This document shows, one piece after another, positions 43,966 to 54,479 of a stretch of 64,000 nt of DNA. The notes beneath the pieces were generated by a model. The model made no database searches and had not been told where the DNA came from. It saw only the letters and a program-made list of their open reading frames with translations. The DNA comes from DASSFZ01 sp035283185 (GTDB lineage: Bacteria; Chloroflexota; Anaerolineae; Fen-1058): positions 89,748-153,747 of the forward strand of contig DATEUJ010000162.1 of NCBI GenBank assembly GCA_035283185.1, read 5' to 3'. Each line of letters starts with the position of its first letter. Positions within the stretch are counted from its first letter, which is position 1. The translations under genes and the position numbers were made by a program.

Positions 43966-46620
43966 CTACAGCAGCTTCAATTCCCTGGCCCTGGCCACAG
44001 CCTGAGTGCGATCGCGGGCATCCAGTTTGCCGAGGATGCTGTGCACGTGCGACTTGACCGTGCCTACGCCGATGATCAGTTTGTCCGCAATTTCGTGGTT
44101 CGACAGACCGGCGGCAATCAGTCGCAGCACTTCAAGTTCGCGTTCGCTTAGGGACTCAGCCAGCGCTTGGTCGGCAGGGGCAGGGGCCGGCGGTCCGGCC
44201 TGGTCCTGATCGCCCTGCAGCACCCGGTCGACAAAATCGGGGGCCAATTGGCGCACTTTGGGAAGGAGTTTCAGCAGGCGTCGGCCTTCGTCGACAAAGG
44301 CACGGACGTAATTTTCGGGAGCTGCCAACCGCAGGGCCGCACCCAGGCCGGCATGGGCCTTCGCCTCACGGCCAAGAGCGTGGTGAGCCAGTGCTTGCAG
44401 AATGTGTATCGCGATCACGCTGCGATTGCGCCCGCCGGCCAGGGCGGATTGCTCTAGTTTTTCCAGCAGGGTGAAGGCTTGTGCCGGTTTGTCTTGAGCC
44501 AGCAGCAGCCGGGCGTACGTAACATACTCGGATTCTCGCAGGTGGTGGGGTGTGTCTGTAGAGGATAATCCGGCGGTCTCCGCCCAGCTTGCAGCGGCGG
44601 CAAGGTTCCCCTGTCTTAACTGGATTTCGGCCTCGACAGCCGCGATTTGGGCATCCAAATGCGGGAGCTTGAATCTCATAGCCGTCTGGCGAACTTCACG
44701 TAGGGTGGAAGCGGCCGTTTCTGCCTGGCCCAGCGCCTGTTGCAGCCGCGCCAGCATCATCTGGCCTGCCAACACCCATCCCGGTGAACTGACGTGAGTC
44801 CCCGGTTCCAGTGCCTCGGTCACATGTTGGTGCGCGCGAGCCAGTTCGTTGGCCTCGTAATGCAGAAGCCCTAAGACGATGTGGGGCACAATCGCCAATG
44901 GAAGCGGCCGGCCACGTGTATCCACACATTGGTCAAGGGCTTGCCGCGCGCACGCCAGCGCCTGTTGCCGCTGGCCCTGAAGATTCAACAGTTCGGCAAG
45001 ATGGCTCAATGCGCTCACTTGAGTCAGAGCGTGTTGACTTCCCTGACTAAGGCTGAGCATCTCACGGAGGGTCTGAACAGCGGCCGGGATGTCTCCCAGC
45101 ATCGTCTGCGCTTGAGCCAGGTTGTTCAGCGCCGCACCGCGCACCATGTAAGGGTCCCCCTCCTTCAGCAAATCGAGAGCCTCCATCGCCAATTCCACCG
45201 TCGCAGCGACTTCGCGCCGGGCGAGGGGAAAATAGGAGCGAAGGCTGAGCACGACGCCGCGATAGGCAGGCGGCGCATCAACCGGCATAAGGCGGACGGC
45301 CAGGTCGGCGTAGGTTTCGGCCATTTCGAACTGGCCTGTGATCATCAACGCCCATCCTTTCGCCAGGGCAAACTCATGCCGTTGGCGCACGATTTCATCC
45401 GGCACGACTTCAAGCCAGCGACTCAGGGTCGTAATCTGCCCGTGCTGGATGACCTGCGCGGATGCCATCCCGATCAGAAGGGCTGACCTGTCCCAGTCTT
45501 GTGCGGCCAGGGAGTGTTGAAGCGCCTCGATGATGAACCCGTTGGCTTCATACCACTGGCTGGCTCGTTGACGGAGCAATGCCTCGGCAAATTCCTTCTG
45601 CGCACGCAGCTGATGATGCAGTAGATCCGCAAAGAGGTGATGATAACGATACCATGTGCGCGATGGGTCGAGAGGCACAACGAAGAGATTGGCATGCTCC
45701 AGCGCTTCAAGCAATGTCTGACTGTCAGTGCGGCCGGTGACTGCGTCGCACAGCCGGGCGGAAAGCTGGTTCAGGACGGATGTCTGCAAGAGGAAGTTCT
45801 GCACATCGCTGGACTGCCGCCGCAGGACTTCCTCAAACAAGTAATCCAGAATGTAACGATCACTTCCGGCGAAAGCCTGCACGAAACCCTGCACGTCGGC
45901 CTGTCCGCGCATCGACAAGGCTGCCAGTTGCAGACCGGCCGGCCATCCCTCGGTGCGGCGTTCGAGAGCTGCGATTTCATCCGGGGACATGTCGAGCCCC
46001 ATGACCTTTTGCAGAAACTCGGCTGTTTCCTCGGCTGTGAAGCGCAAATCGTCCTGGCGAATCTCCCCAACCTGACCACGGGCGCGCCGCCGGGCGATGG
46101 GCAGCGGCGGGTCTTCACGGGAGAGAATGACCAGGTGCATCTGAGGGGGTGAGTGTTCCAACACGAAGGTCAGTTGTTGGTGGATGGCCGGAGTGTTGAT
46201 GGTCTGGTAATCGTCCAGGGCCAAAATAAACGGGGTAGAGACGGCCGTTACATCATTGATGAGCGACGTCAGCACCATCTCTGGCGTTGACGGCTGAGGG
46301 GATTGGAGCAGGGCTTCCGTAGTTTCGCCAATACCGGCGTCGATCTGCCGCAATGCGGCGATGAGGTAGGTCAGGAATCGCGCCGGATCGTTGTCGCCTT
46401 CGTCGAGGGACAGCCAGGCGATCGAATGTTTCAGGCCGCGCAGCCATTCGGTCACCAGCGTGGTTTTGCCAAAGCCGGCAGGGGCACACACGAGGGTGAG
46501 TATGTGACCCGAGCGGAGTCCCCGGTCGAGGTGATCGATCAGGTGAGGACGCGGCACGAGGATCGGCCGTCGTGGAGGGATTTGCAGTTTAGTCGCCAGA
46601 AGCGTCGATGTAGGGGACAT
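43966..46620 (-). CDS. LuxR-family ATP-binding regulator (LAL/MalT type)
   Basis: The 884 residues begin with an AAA/STAND ATPase (Walker A APAGFGKTTLV near residue 47, and ILALDDYQTI). A long TPR-like region (about 400-800) follows, and a C-terminal LuxR HTH (LSERELEVLRLIAAGLSNHE, residues about 820-884). LAL regulators bind a ligand through the TPR part and activate transcription in an ATP-dependent way. It is divergent from the histidine kinase gene, so it may control it or the downstream exporter genes. Confidence 0.9.
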   Translation of the reverse strand: MSPTSTLLATKLQIPPRRPILVPRPHLIDHLDRGLRSGHILTLVCAPAGFGKTTLVTEWLRGLKHSIAWLSLDEGDNDPARFLTYLIAALRQIDAGIGETTEALLQSPQPSTPEMVLTSLINDVTAVSTPFILALDDYQTINTPAIHQQLTFVLEHSPPQMHLVILSREDPPLPIARRRARGQVGEIRQDDLRFTAEETAEFLQKVMGLDMSPDEIAALERRTEGWPAGLQLAALSMRGQADVQGFVQAFAGSDRYILDYLFEEVLRRQSSDVQNFLLQTSVLNQLSARLCDAVTGRTDSQTLLEALEHANLFVVPLDPSRTWYRYHHLFADLLHHQLRAQKEFAEALLRQRASQWYEANGFIIEALQHSLAAQDWDRSALLIGMASAQVIQHGQITTLSRWLEVVPDEIVRQRHEFALAKGWALMITGQFEMAETYADLAVRLMPVDAPPAYRGVVLSLRSYFPLARREVAATVELAMEALDLLKEGDPYMVRGAALNNLAQAQTMLGDIPAAVQTLREMLSLSQGSQHALTQVSALSHLAELLNLQGQRQQALACARQALDQCVDTRGRPLPLAIVPHIVLGLLHYEANELARAHQHVTEALEPGTHVSSPGWVLAGQMMLARLQQALGQAETAASTLREVRQTAMRFKLPHLDAQIAAVEAEIQLRQGNLAAAASWAETAGLSSTDTPHHLRESEYVTYARLLLAQDKPAQAFTLLEKLEQSALAGGRNRSVIAIHILQALAHHALGREAKAHAGLGAALRLAAPENYVRAFVDEGRRLLKLLPKVRQLAPDFVDRVLQGDQDQAGPPAPAPADQALAESLSERELEVLRLIAAGLSNHEIADKLIIGVGTVKSHVHSILGKLDARDRTQAVARARELKLL

Positions 46621-46879
46621 GCATCATGCCTGTCTGCGAGGCCGATATGGGAGTGCCTCGGCCAGAAGGCCCCCCCGCACCCTTTGGGGGCCGCCCTGCT
46701 TAGTGTACCATGCATATCGAAAATCGCGGCGCGGATCATCACAGCCTCGCCGCACATCTGCACTGTTACTGCATCCCTGTTTGCGCGCCCAGCGATGGGT
46801 TGACCGTCAAACCATGCCGAGTCTTTTGCGGTGAGAACCTTGGCTTCCAAACGGGCGGGGTTCGACTATAATGAGGTCT

Positions 46880-48064
46880 ATGAAGGCTCTGCCCTGGCTG
46901 CGCCGATTCCGTCCCCCGATTGGCTTTGTGGCTTTTGTGTCGGTCGTCATCGCCACGTACCTAGCGCTGCTCCTATCTGCCGCGACCCGGCTCACGCTGC
47001 CCGAGTTGGCCGTATTGCTTGCCGCCGGCATCGCATACACCCTTTTGGGCACGAACGGTTTCGCGCGACTCGAGCACGCAGGTTCACTTCCCGTGGCCCT
47101 GATGTACTTCGCCGTGCAGCTCACATTGGCTGTCATTGTCATGGCCGTGAGCCAGGCGCCGGGGCCGGTCGGATTCATGCTGCTGCCGCTGGCCGCGCAG
47201 AGCGTCGTCGTCCTTCCGCGGCCGTGGATGCTGGTGGTGTGCACCTTCCTCCTGATCGCCGTCGTGTTACCGCTTGGCTTGTCAGCCGGCTGGCAGGCTG
47301 CTCTACCGTCCGGCGCCGCCTATTTCGCCGGCATCGTGTTCGTGGTGTGGGTCACCGAGGTGGCGCTCCGCGAGGAGAGCGCGCGCGCCCAGGTCGAGCG
47401 GCTGGCCGTTGAGTTGCGCGATGCGAACGAAAAACTGCGCCAATACGCGGTGCAGGCCGAAGAGCTGGCGACGATCCACGAGCGCAACCGCCTGGCGCGC
47501 GAGATTCATGATGGATTGGGTCATTACCTGACGGCCATCAGCATGCAGCTTCAGGCGGCGCGCGCCGTGTGGGAGAGCGATCCGGCCCGCGCCGCCGACG
47601 CGCTGGGCAAGGCCGAGACGCTCACGCGTGAGGCGCTCGCCGATGTGCGCCGCTCGGTCGCCGCGCTGCGCGCCACGCCGGCGGAGGATCGCCCGTTGCC
47701 CGAAGCGCTGGCTCCGCTCATCGACGAATCACGCGCGGCGGGCATTTCCACGGAGTTGGCGGTGAACGGCGCGCCGCGTCCGCTCTCGCCGCAAGCCGGG
47801 ATTGCATTGTATCGGGCCGCCCAGGAAGGGCTGACGAACGTTCGCAAACACGCCCGGGCCTCGCGCGTCGACCTCATTCTGGACTACGGCGACGTGTCCA
47901 GCGTGCGACTGATCGTGCGCGACGACGGCGTCGGTGCGCAGCAGACCAACGGCGGCTTTGGGCTGATCGGCCTGCGCGAGCGGGTGCATTACCTGGGTGG
48001 CGAGCTGTGCATCCATACGACCGACGGGCAAGGCTTCGCGCTCGAAGTGAGGGTGCCAGGTTGA
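46880..48064 (+). CDS. Sensor histidine kinase, NarX/LuxR-partner type
   Basis: The 394-residue kinase has about six membrane segments (residues 15-165), a coiled coil, a HisKA_3 dimerisation box (NRLAREIHDGLGHYLTAIS, with the phospho-His) and a C-terminal ATPase domain (GLTNVRKHARASRVDL, RDDGVGAQQ, GFGLIGLRERV). It phosphorylates the response regulator encoded 85 bases downstream. TATAAT at 46867-46872 overlaps an upstream ATG (46871), so ATG 46880 is taken and the mRNA may be leaderless. The signal is unknown. Confidence 0.9.
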   Translation: MKALPWLRRFRPPIGFVAFVSVVIATYLALLLSAATRLTLPELAVLLAAGIAYTLLGTNGFARLEHAGSLPVALMYFAVQLTLAVIVMAVSQAPGPVGFMLLPLAAQSVVVLPRPWMLVVCTFLLIAVVLPLGLSAGWQAALPSGAAYFAGIVFVVWVTEVALREESARAQVERLAVELRDANEKLRQYAVQAEELATIHERNRLAREIHDGLGHYLTAISMQLQAARAVWESDPARAADALGKAETLTREALADVRRSVAALRATPAEDRPLPEALAPLIDESRAAGISTELAVNGAPRPLSPQAGIALYRAAQEGLTNVRKHARASRVDLILDYGDVSSVRLIVRDDGVGAQQTNGGFGLIGLRERVHYLGGELCIHTTDGQGFALEVRVPG

Positions 48065-48075
48065 TCTAATACGAC

Positions 48076-48132
48076 GATCCACGAAGAACACGAAGGGACA
48101 CTAAGTCTTTCTCTTCGTGCCCTTCGTGGATC
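48076..48132. repeat. Inverted repeat between kinase and regulator genes
   Basis: GATCCACGAAG...CACGAAGG is inverted as CTTCGTG...CCTTCGTGGATC. The CTTCGTGTTCTTCGTGG type of intergenic repeat; it may form a hairpin in the kinase-regulator mRNA. Confidence 0.55.
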
Positions 48133-48148
48133 ACTCTTTTGGAGTCCG

Positions 48149-48799
48149 ATGACGATCCGAATTCTGCTGGTGGACGATCAGACTCTCTTCCGTGAAGGGT
48201 TGAGCACGCTGCTCTCGGCGCAGCCCGGCATCGAAGTGATTGGCGAGGCGGCCAACGGCGAAGAAGCATTGCGACTGGCCGCGTCGCTTCGACCGCAGGT
48301 GGCCCTGATGGATTTGCGCATGCCCGTGCTCGACGGGGTAGAGGCGACCCGGCGACTGCGGGCGGCGCAGCCGGAGTGCCAGGTCATCGTACTGACCACC
48401 TTCCACGACGACGAGGACGTGTTCGAGGGGCTGCGCGCCGGCGCCGTTGGCTATTTGCTCAAAGACACTTCGACCGAGCACCTGGTCGAAGCCATCCGCG
48501 CCGCAGCTCGCGGCGAATCGGTCCTCGAGCCTTCGGTCGCGGCGAAGGTCGTCGCCGAGTTCACCCGGCTCTCGACACACCCGGCGCAGCTCACACAGCC
48601 GCTCGCCGAGCCGCTGACAGAGCGCGAGCTTGAAATCCTGCGCCTGCTGACCACAGACCTGTCCACGCGCGAATTGGCCGAGCAGTTGGTCGTGTCGGTC
48701 AATACGATTAAGACCCAGATAAAAAATATCTACGCCAAGTTAAATGTCCACAGTCGCGAGGAGGCGCTGGATAAGGCGCGCGCGCTGAAGTTGATCTAG
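48149..48799 (+). CDS. NarL/FixJ-family response regulator
   Basis: The 216 residues have a receiver domain (LLVDDQTLFREGL, phospho-Asp in LMDLRMPVLDG, switch Lys in YLLKDTS) and a C-terminal LuxR HTH (LTERELEILRLLTTDLSTRE, then NTIKTQIKNIYAKLNV). It is the cognate partner of the kinase just upstream. Downstream targets may include the small membrane protein, exported protein and ABC-2 exporter genes that follow on the same strand. Confidence 0.93.
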   Translation: MTIRILLVDDQTLFREGLSTLLSAQPGIEVIGEAANGEEALRLAASLRPQVALMDLRMPVLDGVEATRRLRAAQPECQVIVLTTFHDDEDVFEGLRAGAVGYLLKDTSTEHLVEAIRAAARGESVLEPSVAAKVVAEFTRLSTHPAQLTQPLAEPLTERELEILRLLTTDLSTRELAEQLVVSVNTIKTQIKNIYAKLNVHSREEALDKARALKLI

Positions 48800-48920
48800 A
48801 CCTCACCCCCTGCCCCCTCTCCTGAAATCAAACAGCGGATTTCAGGAGAGGGGGAGCAAGCCGCTCCCCTCTCCTAACGACAGCCTTATCGTCGTTAGGA
48901 GAGGGGCCGGGGGTGAGGTC
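48799..48920. repeat. Nested palindromic repeat (122 bp)
   Basis: The outer arms GACCTCACCCCCTGCCCC and GGGGCCGGGGGTGAGGTC pair. Two inner hairpins, CTCCTGAAATC...GATTTCAGGAG and CTCCTAACGAC...GTCGTTAGGAG, give a cruciform-like fold. It starts at the last base of the regulator gene. A known type of interspersed repeat; it may end transcription. Confidence 0.75.
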
Positions 48921-49068
48921 TCCAATCACCCTCAAATCACCCCACCGGGGTGATGACCGATCACCCGCCGGAGCGATATGCTGACAATCGCCCGGCGGTT
49001 TCTGTTTATCTGGTAACACATAGCGTGCGACGCGCTTCTGGAAGCGCCTCGCACAACAAGGAGGCAAA

Positions 49069-49650
49069 ATGAACAAGTCACGACTGATTTGGGGGATCAT
49101 CTGCTTGATCCTGGCGGCGGTGATCGCCGTCTTGAGCATTGTCCTGCCGCTGGATAGTCCGGTGTTCTATGGCGGTGAATATAACCTGCGGTGGGTTCCG
49201 GCGGTCGTTTTGGGGATCCTCGGCATCGTGCTGTTGGCCACCGCCGGAAGCGGCGGGCAGGCAGCGGCTGAGGCGAAGCAACTGGCAGCGGTTCAGGATC
49301 CCGAAAAGGTTGCCCTGAACAAGCGCCTGGAAAACATCGGTTGGGGGCTGTTCCTGATCATGCTGGGTGGGTTCGCTCTCGTCCCCGACGAATCGGTTCC
49401 CAAAGGACTGTGGTCGATCGGCGTCGGCGTGATCATGCTCGGGCTGAACTTGACGCGCTTCTACTACAAGATCAGAATGAGCGGCTTCACCACCGTCCTG
49501 GGCATTCTTGCGCTGCTTGGCGGGATTGCCGAATTGCTCGGATTCACTTCCATGGAAGGGGGGCTTCTGCTCATCATCCTCGGCGCCTACCTGCTGCTCA
49601 AGCCGTGGTTCGAGCAACGGCAGCTCTTTGGCAAGGCTGAGCAAAGCTGA
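49069..49650 (+). CDS. Membrane protein of unknown function
   Basis: A 193-residue protein with about six hydrophobic segments (8-28, 42-62, 95-112, 118-135, 140-158, 160-178) and a charged loop (about 65-90). ACAAGGAGGCAAA gives a strong ribosome site. It lies between the two-component pair and the ABC-2 exporter. No family recognised. Confidence 0.65.
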   Translation: MNKSRLIWGIICLILAAVIAVLSIVLPLDSPVFYGGEYNLRWVPAVVLGILGIVLLATAGSGGQAAAEAKQLAAVQDPEKVALNKRLENIGWGLFLIMLGGFALVPDESVPKGLWSIGVGVIMLGLNLTRFYYKIRMSGFTTVLGILALLGGIAELLGFTSMEGGLLLIILGAYLLLKPWFEQRQLFGKAEQS

Positions 49651-49756
49651 CGTGTGGCCGGTGGTTCAGGCAGGCTCGTTCAGGAGGCTTGCCTGAACAT
49701 CCACAGCAATGCACAAGAGACTCAACTTGAGGAGAACCACTCAGAAGGAGGTCAAA

Positions 49757-50206
49757 ATGAAAGCCGCTTTGGGAACGGTTGGCTTGATAGCACTGGCTAT
49801 CATTCTGGCGAGCACCGCCTCGCCAGCCACGGCAGAGCCTGTTGTCACCTTCAAGCTGCTCAACCGGCTGCCGACGCAACTGGCCGTGGGCGAATCCTAC
49901 ACGATTCAAGTGCGGGTCACCAGCCATGAGCCTTTCCTTATCGCCATGGCTATGTCGGATGAGTACTACCCCGGGCGGGGCATCTTCTTCGCCGGCATCG
50001 ACATGGTAACTCAAGCTACCGAAGCCATTCTGCGCCTGGAGGTGACCGGCAAGAATTCCACCGCTGACCTGCCGGCAGTCCAGGACTGGCCCACAACCGA
50101 AGACTGGCCGGCTGGGGTGGCGCCAGCCTCCGTTGTGGTAGGCGCGCGCTACCAGAACGGGCAGGTGGTCAGCCAGCGATTCAACTTCGTCGTGGAGGTG
50201 CCTTAG
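49757..50206 (+). CDS. Small exported protein
   Basis: The 149 residues carry a clear signal peptide (GLIALAIILASTASPATAEP) followed by a single beta-rich domain (NRLPTQLAVGESYTIQVRVT, then FNFVVEVP at the end). AGAAGGAGGTC is a very strong ribosome site. Probably a secreted Ig-like or NEAT-sized domain of unknown binding. A MITE starts at the last base of its stop codon. Confidence 0.65.
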   Translation: MKAALGTVGLIALAIILASTASPATAEPVVTFKLLNRLPTQLAVGESYTIQVRVTSHEPFLIAMAMSDEYYPGRGIFFAGIDMVTQATEAILRLEVTGKNSTADLPAVQDWPTTEDWPAGVAPASVVVGARYQNGQVVSQRFNFVVEVP

Positions 50207-50304
50207 AGCCTGTTTGTGAATGCGAAAACCGTCCAACATGTGGCGGTAGCCATGCCCACTGACCGCCAGATGTAGCGGCAGAAGTGCCTTTAAGAAACAG
50301 GCTC
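50206..50304. mobile_element. MITE, family 3 (99 bp, IS5-like ends)
   Basis: Starts GAGCCTGTTT and ends AAACAGGCTC, exact inverted repeats. TTA lies on both sides (50203-50205 and 50305-50307), a 3-bp target duplication. GAGCCTGTTT ends and TTA duplications fit IS5-family elements of the IS427/IS1031 type. The upstream gene stop TAG spans the junction, but the same TAG would exist without the insert. Confidence 0.7.
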
Positions 50305-50332
50305 TTAGGCATGCCGATCCTGTTTCGCGCCT

Positions 50333-50365
50333 GCTCCCGCCGGATGAGATCCATCCGGCGGGAGC
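50333..50365. other. Strong perfect hairpin
   Basis: GCTCCCGCCGGATG pairs with CATCCGGCGGGAGC (14 bp, perfect) around a 5-base loop. No T-run follows. It sits 65 bases before the ABC-2 exporter operon and could stabilise or end RNA. Confidence 0.55.
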
Positions 50366-50429
50366 GCCCTGATAAACTTGGCCACAGGTGCGGATCCGGC
50401 TGAAACGCACCGATCAAAGGAGGAGTCCA

Positions 50430-51422
<993 letters not shown>

Positions 51423-51438
51423 CCAATAGGAGGCCGCC

Positions 51439-52701
51439 ATGAAAATCTTCGCGGTTTTTCTGAACGAAAACAAGCGCCTGTTGCGCGAAAAGGGCTTGAT
51501 CCTGATCTTGATGCTGATGCCGCTGGCCTTCATTGTCCCCATCGGATCGGCCTACACCAGCGGGGCGGCCGCCACTGGCGACGAGGACCGGCCCCTGCTG
51601 GTGATTGATTACGATGGCGGCAAACAGGCGCAGGATTTGATCGAAACGCTCGACGAGAGCTTTCGCATTGAGCGCAACCTGCCTGTCGAAGATGCCAAAA
51701 AGGTTCAACTGGATAGCGATCCCGACTGTGCCGCCCCCGGCCCGGCCTGCGACGAAAAAATCGCCCGTGCCCAACTGAAGGCATCGACCCGCACACTGGC
51801 GCTGTTGATTCCCAAGGGCCTGTCCGAAGCCTATGCGCAGAGCAAACAGACGATTGTGACCCTGCTCTACGACCCGGCGGGCGACGTCAACCTGAGAGAT
51901 CAGGTGCAGGGCGTGATCCAGGGCGCAGCCATCTCGATCAGCCTGGAAAAACAGGTCATGCAAGGCCAGCGAGACATGCAGGACCTGACCTCCATCGCTT
52001 CTGATGATGTCAGAAACGCCGTAGCCGACGCCGCCGAAAAATCGTCCACCAAAGACTTGAAATCGGCCATTGCCTTCGAGCAAATTGCGCCATCTAGTTA
52101 CATCGAACGCAAGCCGCCCAACCCCTTGCAGCAGAACATCCCCGGCTACACCGTGATGTTCGTCTTCCTGGTGGCGGGCTTCATGGCTGGTTGGAGCACC
52201 GAGGAGAAACGCAACGGCATTCTGCGCCGCCTGCGCTCGTCGCCGGTGAGCACGGCCAGCCTGCTGGCAGGCAAGCTGCTTTATGGCCTGGCCGTCAGCC
52301 TGGTGCAGATTTTTGTGCTGTTCCTGGCCACCAGTACCATGTTTCGGCTTGACCTGGGGAAGGACCCGGTCGCCTTCGTGCTGGTGTGCGTTGCCCTCGC
52401 GGCGACCGTGGCCTGCCTGGGTCTGCTGGCCTCGGCGGTCAAGTTCCCCATGTCGGCCATTACCGCGCCGCTGGTGATCGGCGCTCTATTGGGCGGCTGC
52501 CTGTTCTCGCCCGATTTCTTCCCTCCCCTGCTGCGGACTATCAGCTACTTCATTCCCCACACCTGGGCGATGACGGCCTACCAGGATTTGCTGGTGCGCG
52601 GCCAGGGGTTGGCGCAGGTGCTGCCCGAGATCGGTGTGCTGCTGCTGTTTGCGGCGATCTTCTTCGGCCTCGGCGTCTGGCGCTTTGACCCAATGGATTA
52701 G
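51439..52701 (+). CDS. ABC-2 exporter membrane subunit A
   Basis: The 420-residue protein has one membrane segment near the N-terminus, a large external domain (about 45-225) and five segments at the C-terminus (FVFLVAGFMAGWSTEEKRNG onward), the ABC-2/YhgE-like plan. It starts 16 bases after the ATPase with AATAGGAGG. Likely pairs with subunit B in export of lipid, drug or polymer. Confidence 0.88.
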   Translation: MKIFAVFLNENKRLLREKGLILILMLMPLAFIVPIGSAYTSGAAATGDEDRPLLVIDYDGGKQAQDLIETLDESFRIERNLPVEDAKKVQLDSDPDCAAPGPACDEKIARAQLKASTRTLALLIPKGLSEAYAQSKQTIVTLLYDPAGDVNLRDQVQGVIQGAAISISLEKQVMQGQRDMQDLTSIASDDVRNAVADAAEKSSTKDLKSAIAFEQIAPSSYIERKPPNPLQQNIPGYTVMFVFLVAGFMAGWSTEEKRNGILRRLRSSPVSTASLLAGKLLYGLAVSLVQIFVLFLATSTMFRLDLGKDPVAFVLVCVALAATVACLGLLASAVKFPMSAITAPLVIGALLGGCLFSPDFFPPLLRTISYFIPHTWAMTAYQDLLVRGQGLAQVLPEIGVLLLFAAIFFGLGVWRFDPMD

Positions 52702-52715
52702 GACAGGAGGAAGCC

Positions 52716-53939
52716 ATGTTGGCGATCAAACAAATCCTGGCCATTGCCTACAAGGAAACGCGCCTGTGGCTGCAAGTTCCAGGCAACTGGCTGACGATCC
52801 TGCTGGTGCCATTCGCCTTCATCGCTATTTTGGGCAGCGTGTTCGGCGGCAGCACCCCGGTCTTCACGATCTACGCCGCCAACGAGGATCAGGGCGACCT
52901 CGGCGCGGATGTGATCGAACTGCTGGAAGATTCGCCCAGCCTGGAGCTGGAAATGCTCGACAGCCAGGCGGAGGCCGACCGGCGGGTGGGCAAAGGCGAG
53001 CGCATGGCAGCGGTGGTCATCCCAGCCGATTTCAGCGAGGCTGCCAAAACCGAGGCGGGTGGCACCATCTGGGTGATCATCGACCCGGCGCGTCAGAACA
53101 ATGCCGGGTTGGTCAGTGGGTTGGTGAAAGCCGCCCTGAGCAAAATGCTGGTGGATGCCTCGGTCGAACGCGAGATGTCGAAGATGATCTCCGATATCAA
53201 AACCGACGATCTCGGCGGAACCAGCAGTTTCGATTTCGACACCTTCATCCGGGCCGGAGTGAAAGGCATGGTGGCCAAACAGGTCGACGAGGCCCTGGAT
53301 AACCCCCTGATTGACCTGGAGAAGCAGCCCGTATCGGTCTCGACCAACCCCATCGAAGCGACGCGCCTGGGCGGGTTGGTGCCGGGTTACACGCTCATGT
53401 TCCTGTTCTTCCTGCTCTCGCACATCGCCACGGCGGTGGTGGAGGAGCGCAGCCTGGGTTCGCTGCGCCGCCTGCTGGTCACCCCGGCCAGCAAAGCGGT
53501 GATCCTGGCGGGCAAGATGCTGCCGTTCTTCTTCATCGCCATCGGGCAAATGCTCTTCGTGCTGCTGGTGAGCAGTTGGGTGTTCAACATGTCACTGGGC
53601 AACTCTCCGCTGGCTTTGGCCGTGATCATCCTGGCGACGGCGCTCAGCGCGGCCACACTGGGGATTTTGGTGGCGTCAGTGGTAAAAAACGAAAACCAAG
53701 CTGGCGGGTTGACCATCCTGGTTGTGCTGGTGCTGGCCGTGATCAGCGGCTGCATCAACGACAGCATCCAGATCATGGGGCTAAACATGGTCACGCCGCA
53801 TTACTGGGCGCGCCAGGGCATGCTCAACGTGCTGCAGCGCGGTATGGGCCCAGAGGGTGTGTGGATGCCAGCCGGGATACTGCTGGGTCTGTCGGTTGTC
53901 TTTTTTGTGGTCGGGGCGCGGCGATTCAAGTTCGAGTGA
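52716..53939 (+). CDS. ABC-2 exporter membrane subunit B
   Basis: The 407-residue paralog of subunit A has the same plan: an N-terminal segment, an external domain (about 40-215), then five or six segments (TLMFLFFLLSHIATAVVEER onward). GACAGGAGGAAG precedes ATG. Last gene of the exporter unit. Confidence 0.88.
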   Translation: MLAIKQILAIAYKETRLWLQVPGNWLTILLVPFAFIAILGSVFGGSTPVFTIYAANEDQGDLGADVIELLEDSPSLELEMLDSQAEADRRVGKGERMAAVVIPADFSEAAKTEAGGTIWVIIDPARQNNAGLVSGLVKAALSKMLVDASVEREMSKMISDIKTDDLGGTSSFDFDTFIRAGVKGMVAKQVDEALDNPLIDLEKQPVSVSTNPIEATRLGGLVPGYTLMFLFFLLSHIATAVVEERSLGSLRRLLVTPASKAVILAGKMLPFFFIAIGQMLFVLLVSSWVFNMSLGNSPLALAVIILATALSAATLGILVASVVKNENQAGGLTILVVLVLAVISGCINDSIQIMGLNMVTPHYWARQGMLNVLQRGMGPEGVWMPAGILLGLSVVFFVVGARRFKFE

Positions 53940-54024
53940 GATAGCTCGCCACTAAGGCACAGCGGCTCGAAGAGTTGGCGAGTCTTTGTGCCTTCATGTC
54001 TGTGTGGTCAACAAAGATAGCCCG

Positions 54025-54426
54025 ATGAGCGATGCAACCAGAGGTTTCAGAGGAACACCGATCCGTGTGTTGCTGGTGGACGATCAAGACCTGTATCGGG
54101 AAGGACTGCGCACCCTGCTCTCGACCCGGCCCGATCTGGAAGTGGTGGGCGAGGCGGGCAACGGCGAAGAGGCGCTGCGGCTGGCAGCGGCACTGCAGCC
54201 TGACGTGGTATTGATGGATTTGCGGATGCCGGTGATGGATGGCGCCACGACGACGCATCGCCTGCTAGGCCAGCGACCCACCTGCCGCGTGATCATGCTA
54301 TCGACCTTCGATGATGCTGATTCGCGCGCACAAGGATTGAACGCAGGCGCGACAAGTTATCTATTGAAGGATACGTCATTGGAGGATTTAGTGAAGGCGA
54401 TTCGAGCGGCAGTATGCGCCGCCTGA
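54025..54426 (+). pseudogene. NarL-type response regulator truncated to its receiver domain
   Basis: The 133 codons give a full receiver domain (VLLVDDQDLYREGL, phospho-Asp in LMDLRMPVMDG, YLLKDTS) closely like the 48.1 kb regulator, then stop after KAIRAAVCAA with no HTH. The sequence at the break (54413-54449) matches the minus strand of the comM 3-prime end, so the HTH was lost by recombination. It could still be a single-domain receiver protein. Confidence 0.7.
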
Positions 54427-54449
54427 ATCCTCTCCGCCCTGCAACCTCC
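54413..54449 (-). pseudogene. comM 3-prime scrap (copy 3)
   Basis: ATGCGCCGCCTGAATCCTCT and the following bases match the comM end at 34.6 kb (about 22 of 26 bases in the best part; minus strand reads ERIQAAH). It lies exactly where the truncated response regulator loses similarity. Confidence 0.5.
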
Positions 54450-54479
54450 GGGCTGTGAGCTGCACTCATGCGTAGCACC

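Noticed and set aside
54424..54426. UGA ending the truncated response regulator as selenocysteine
   Set aside because: The sequence beyond it is a comM scrap and does not continue the regulator family.
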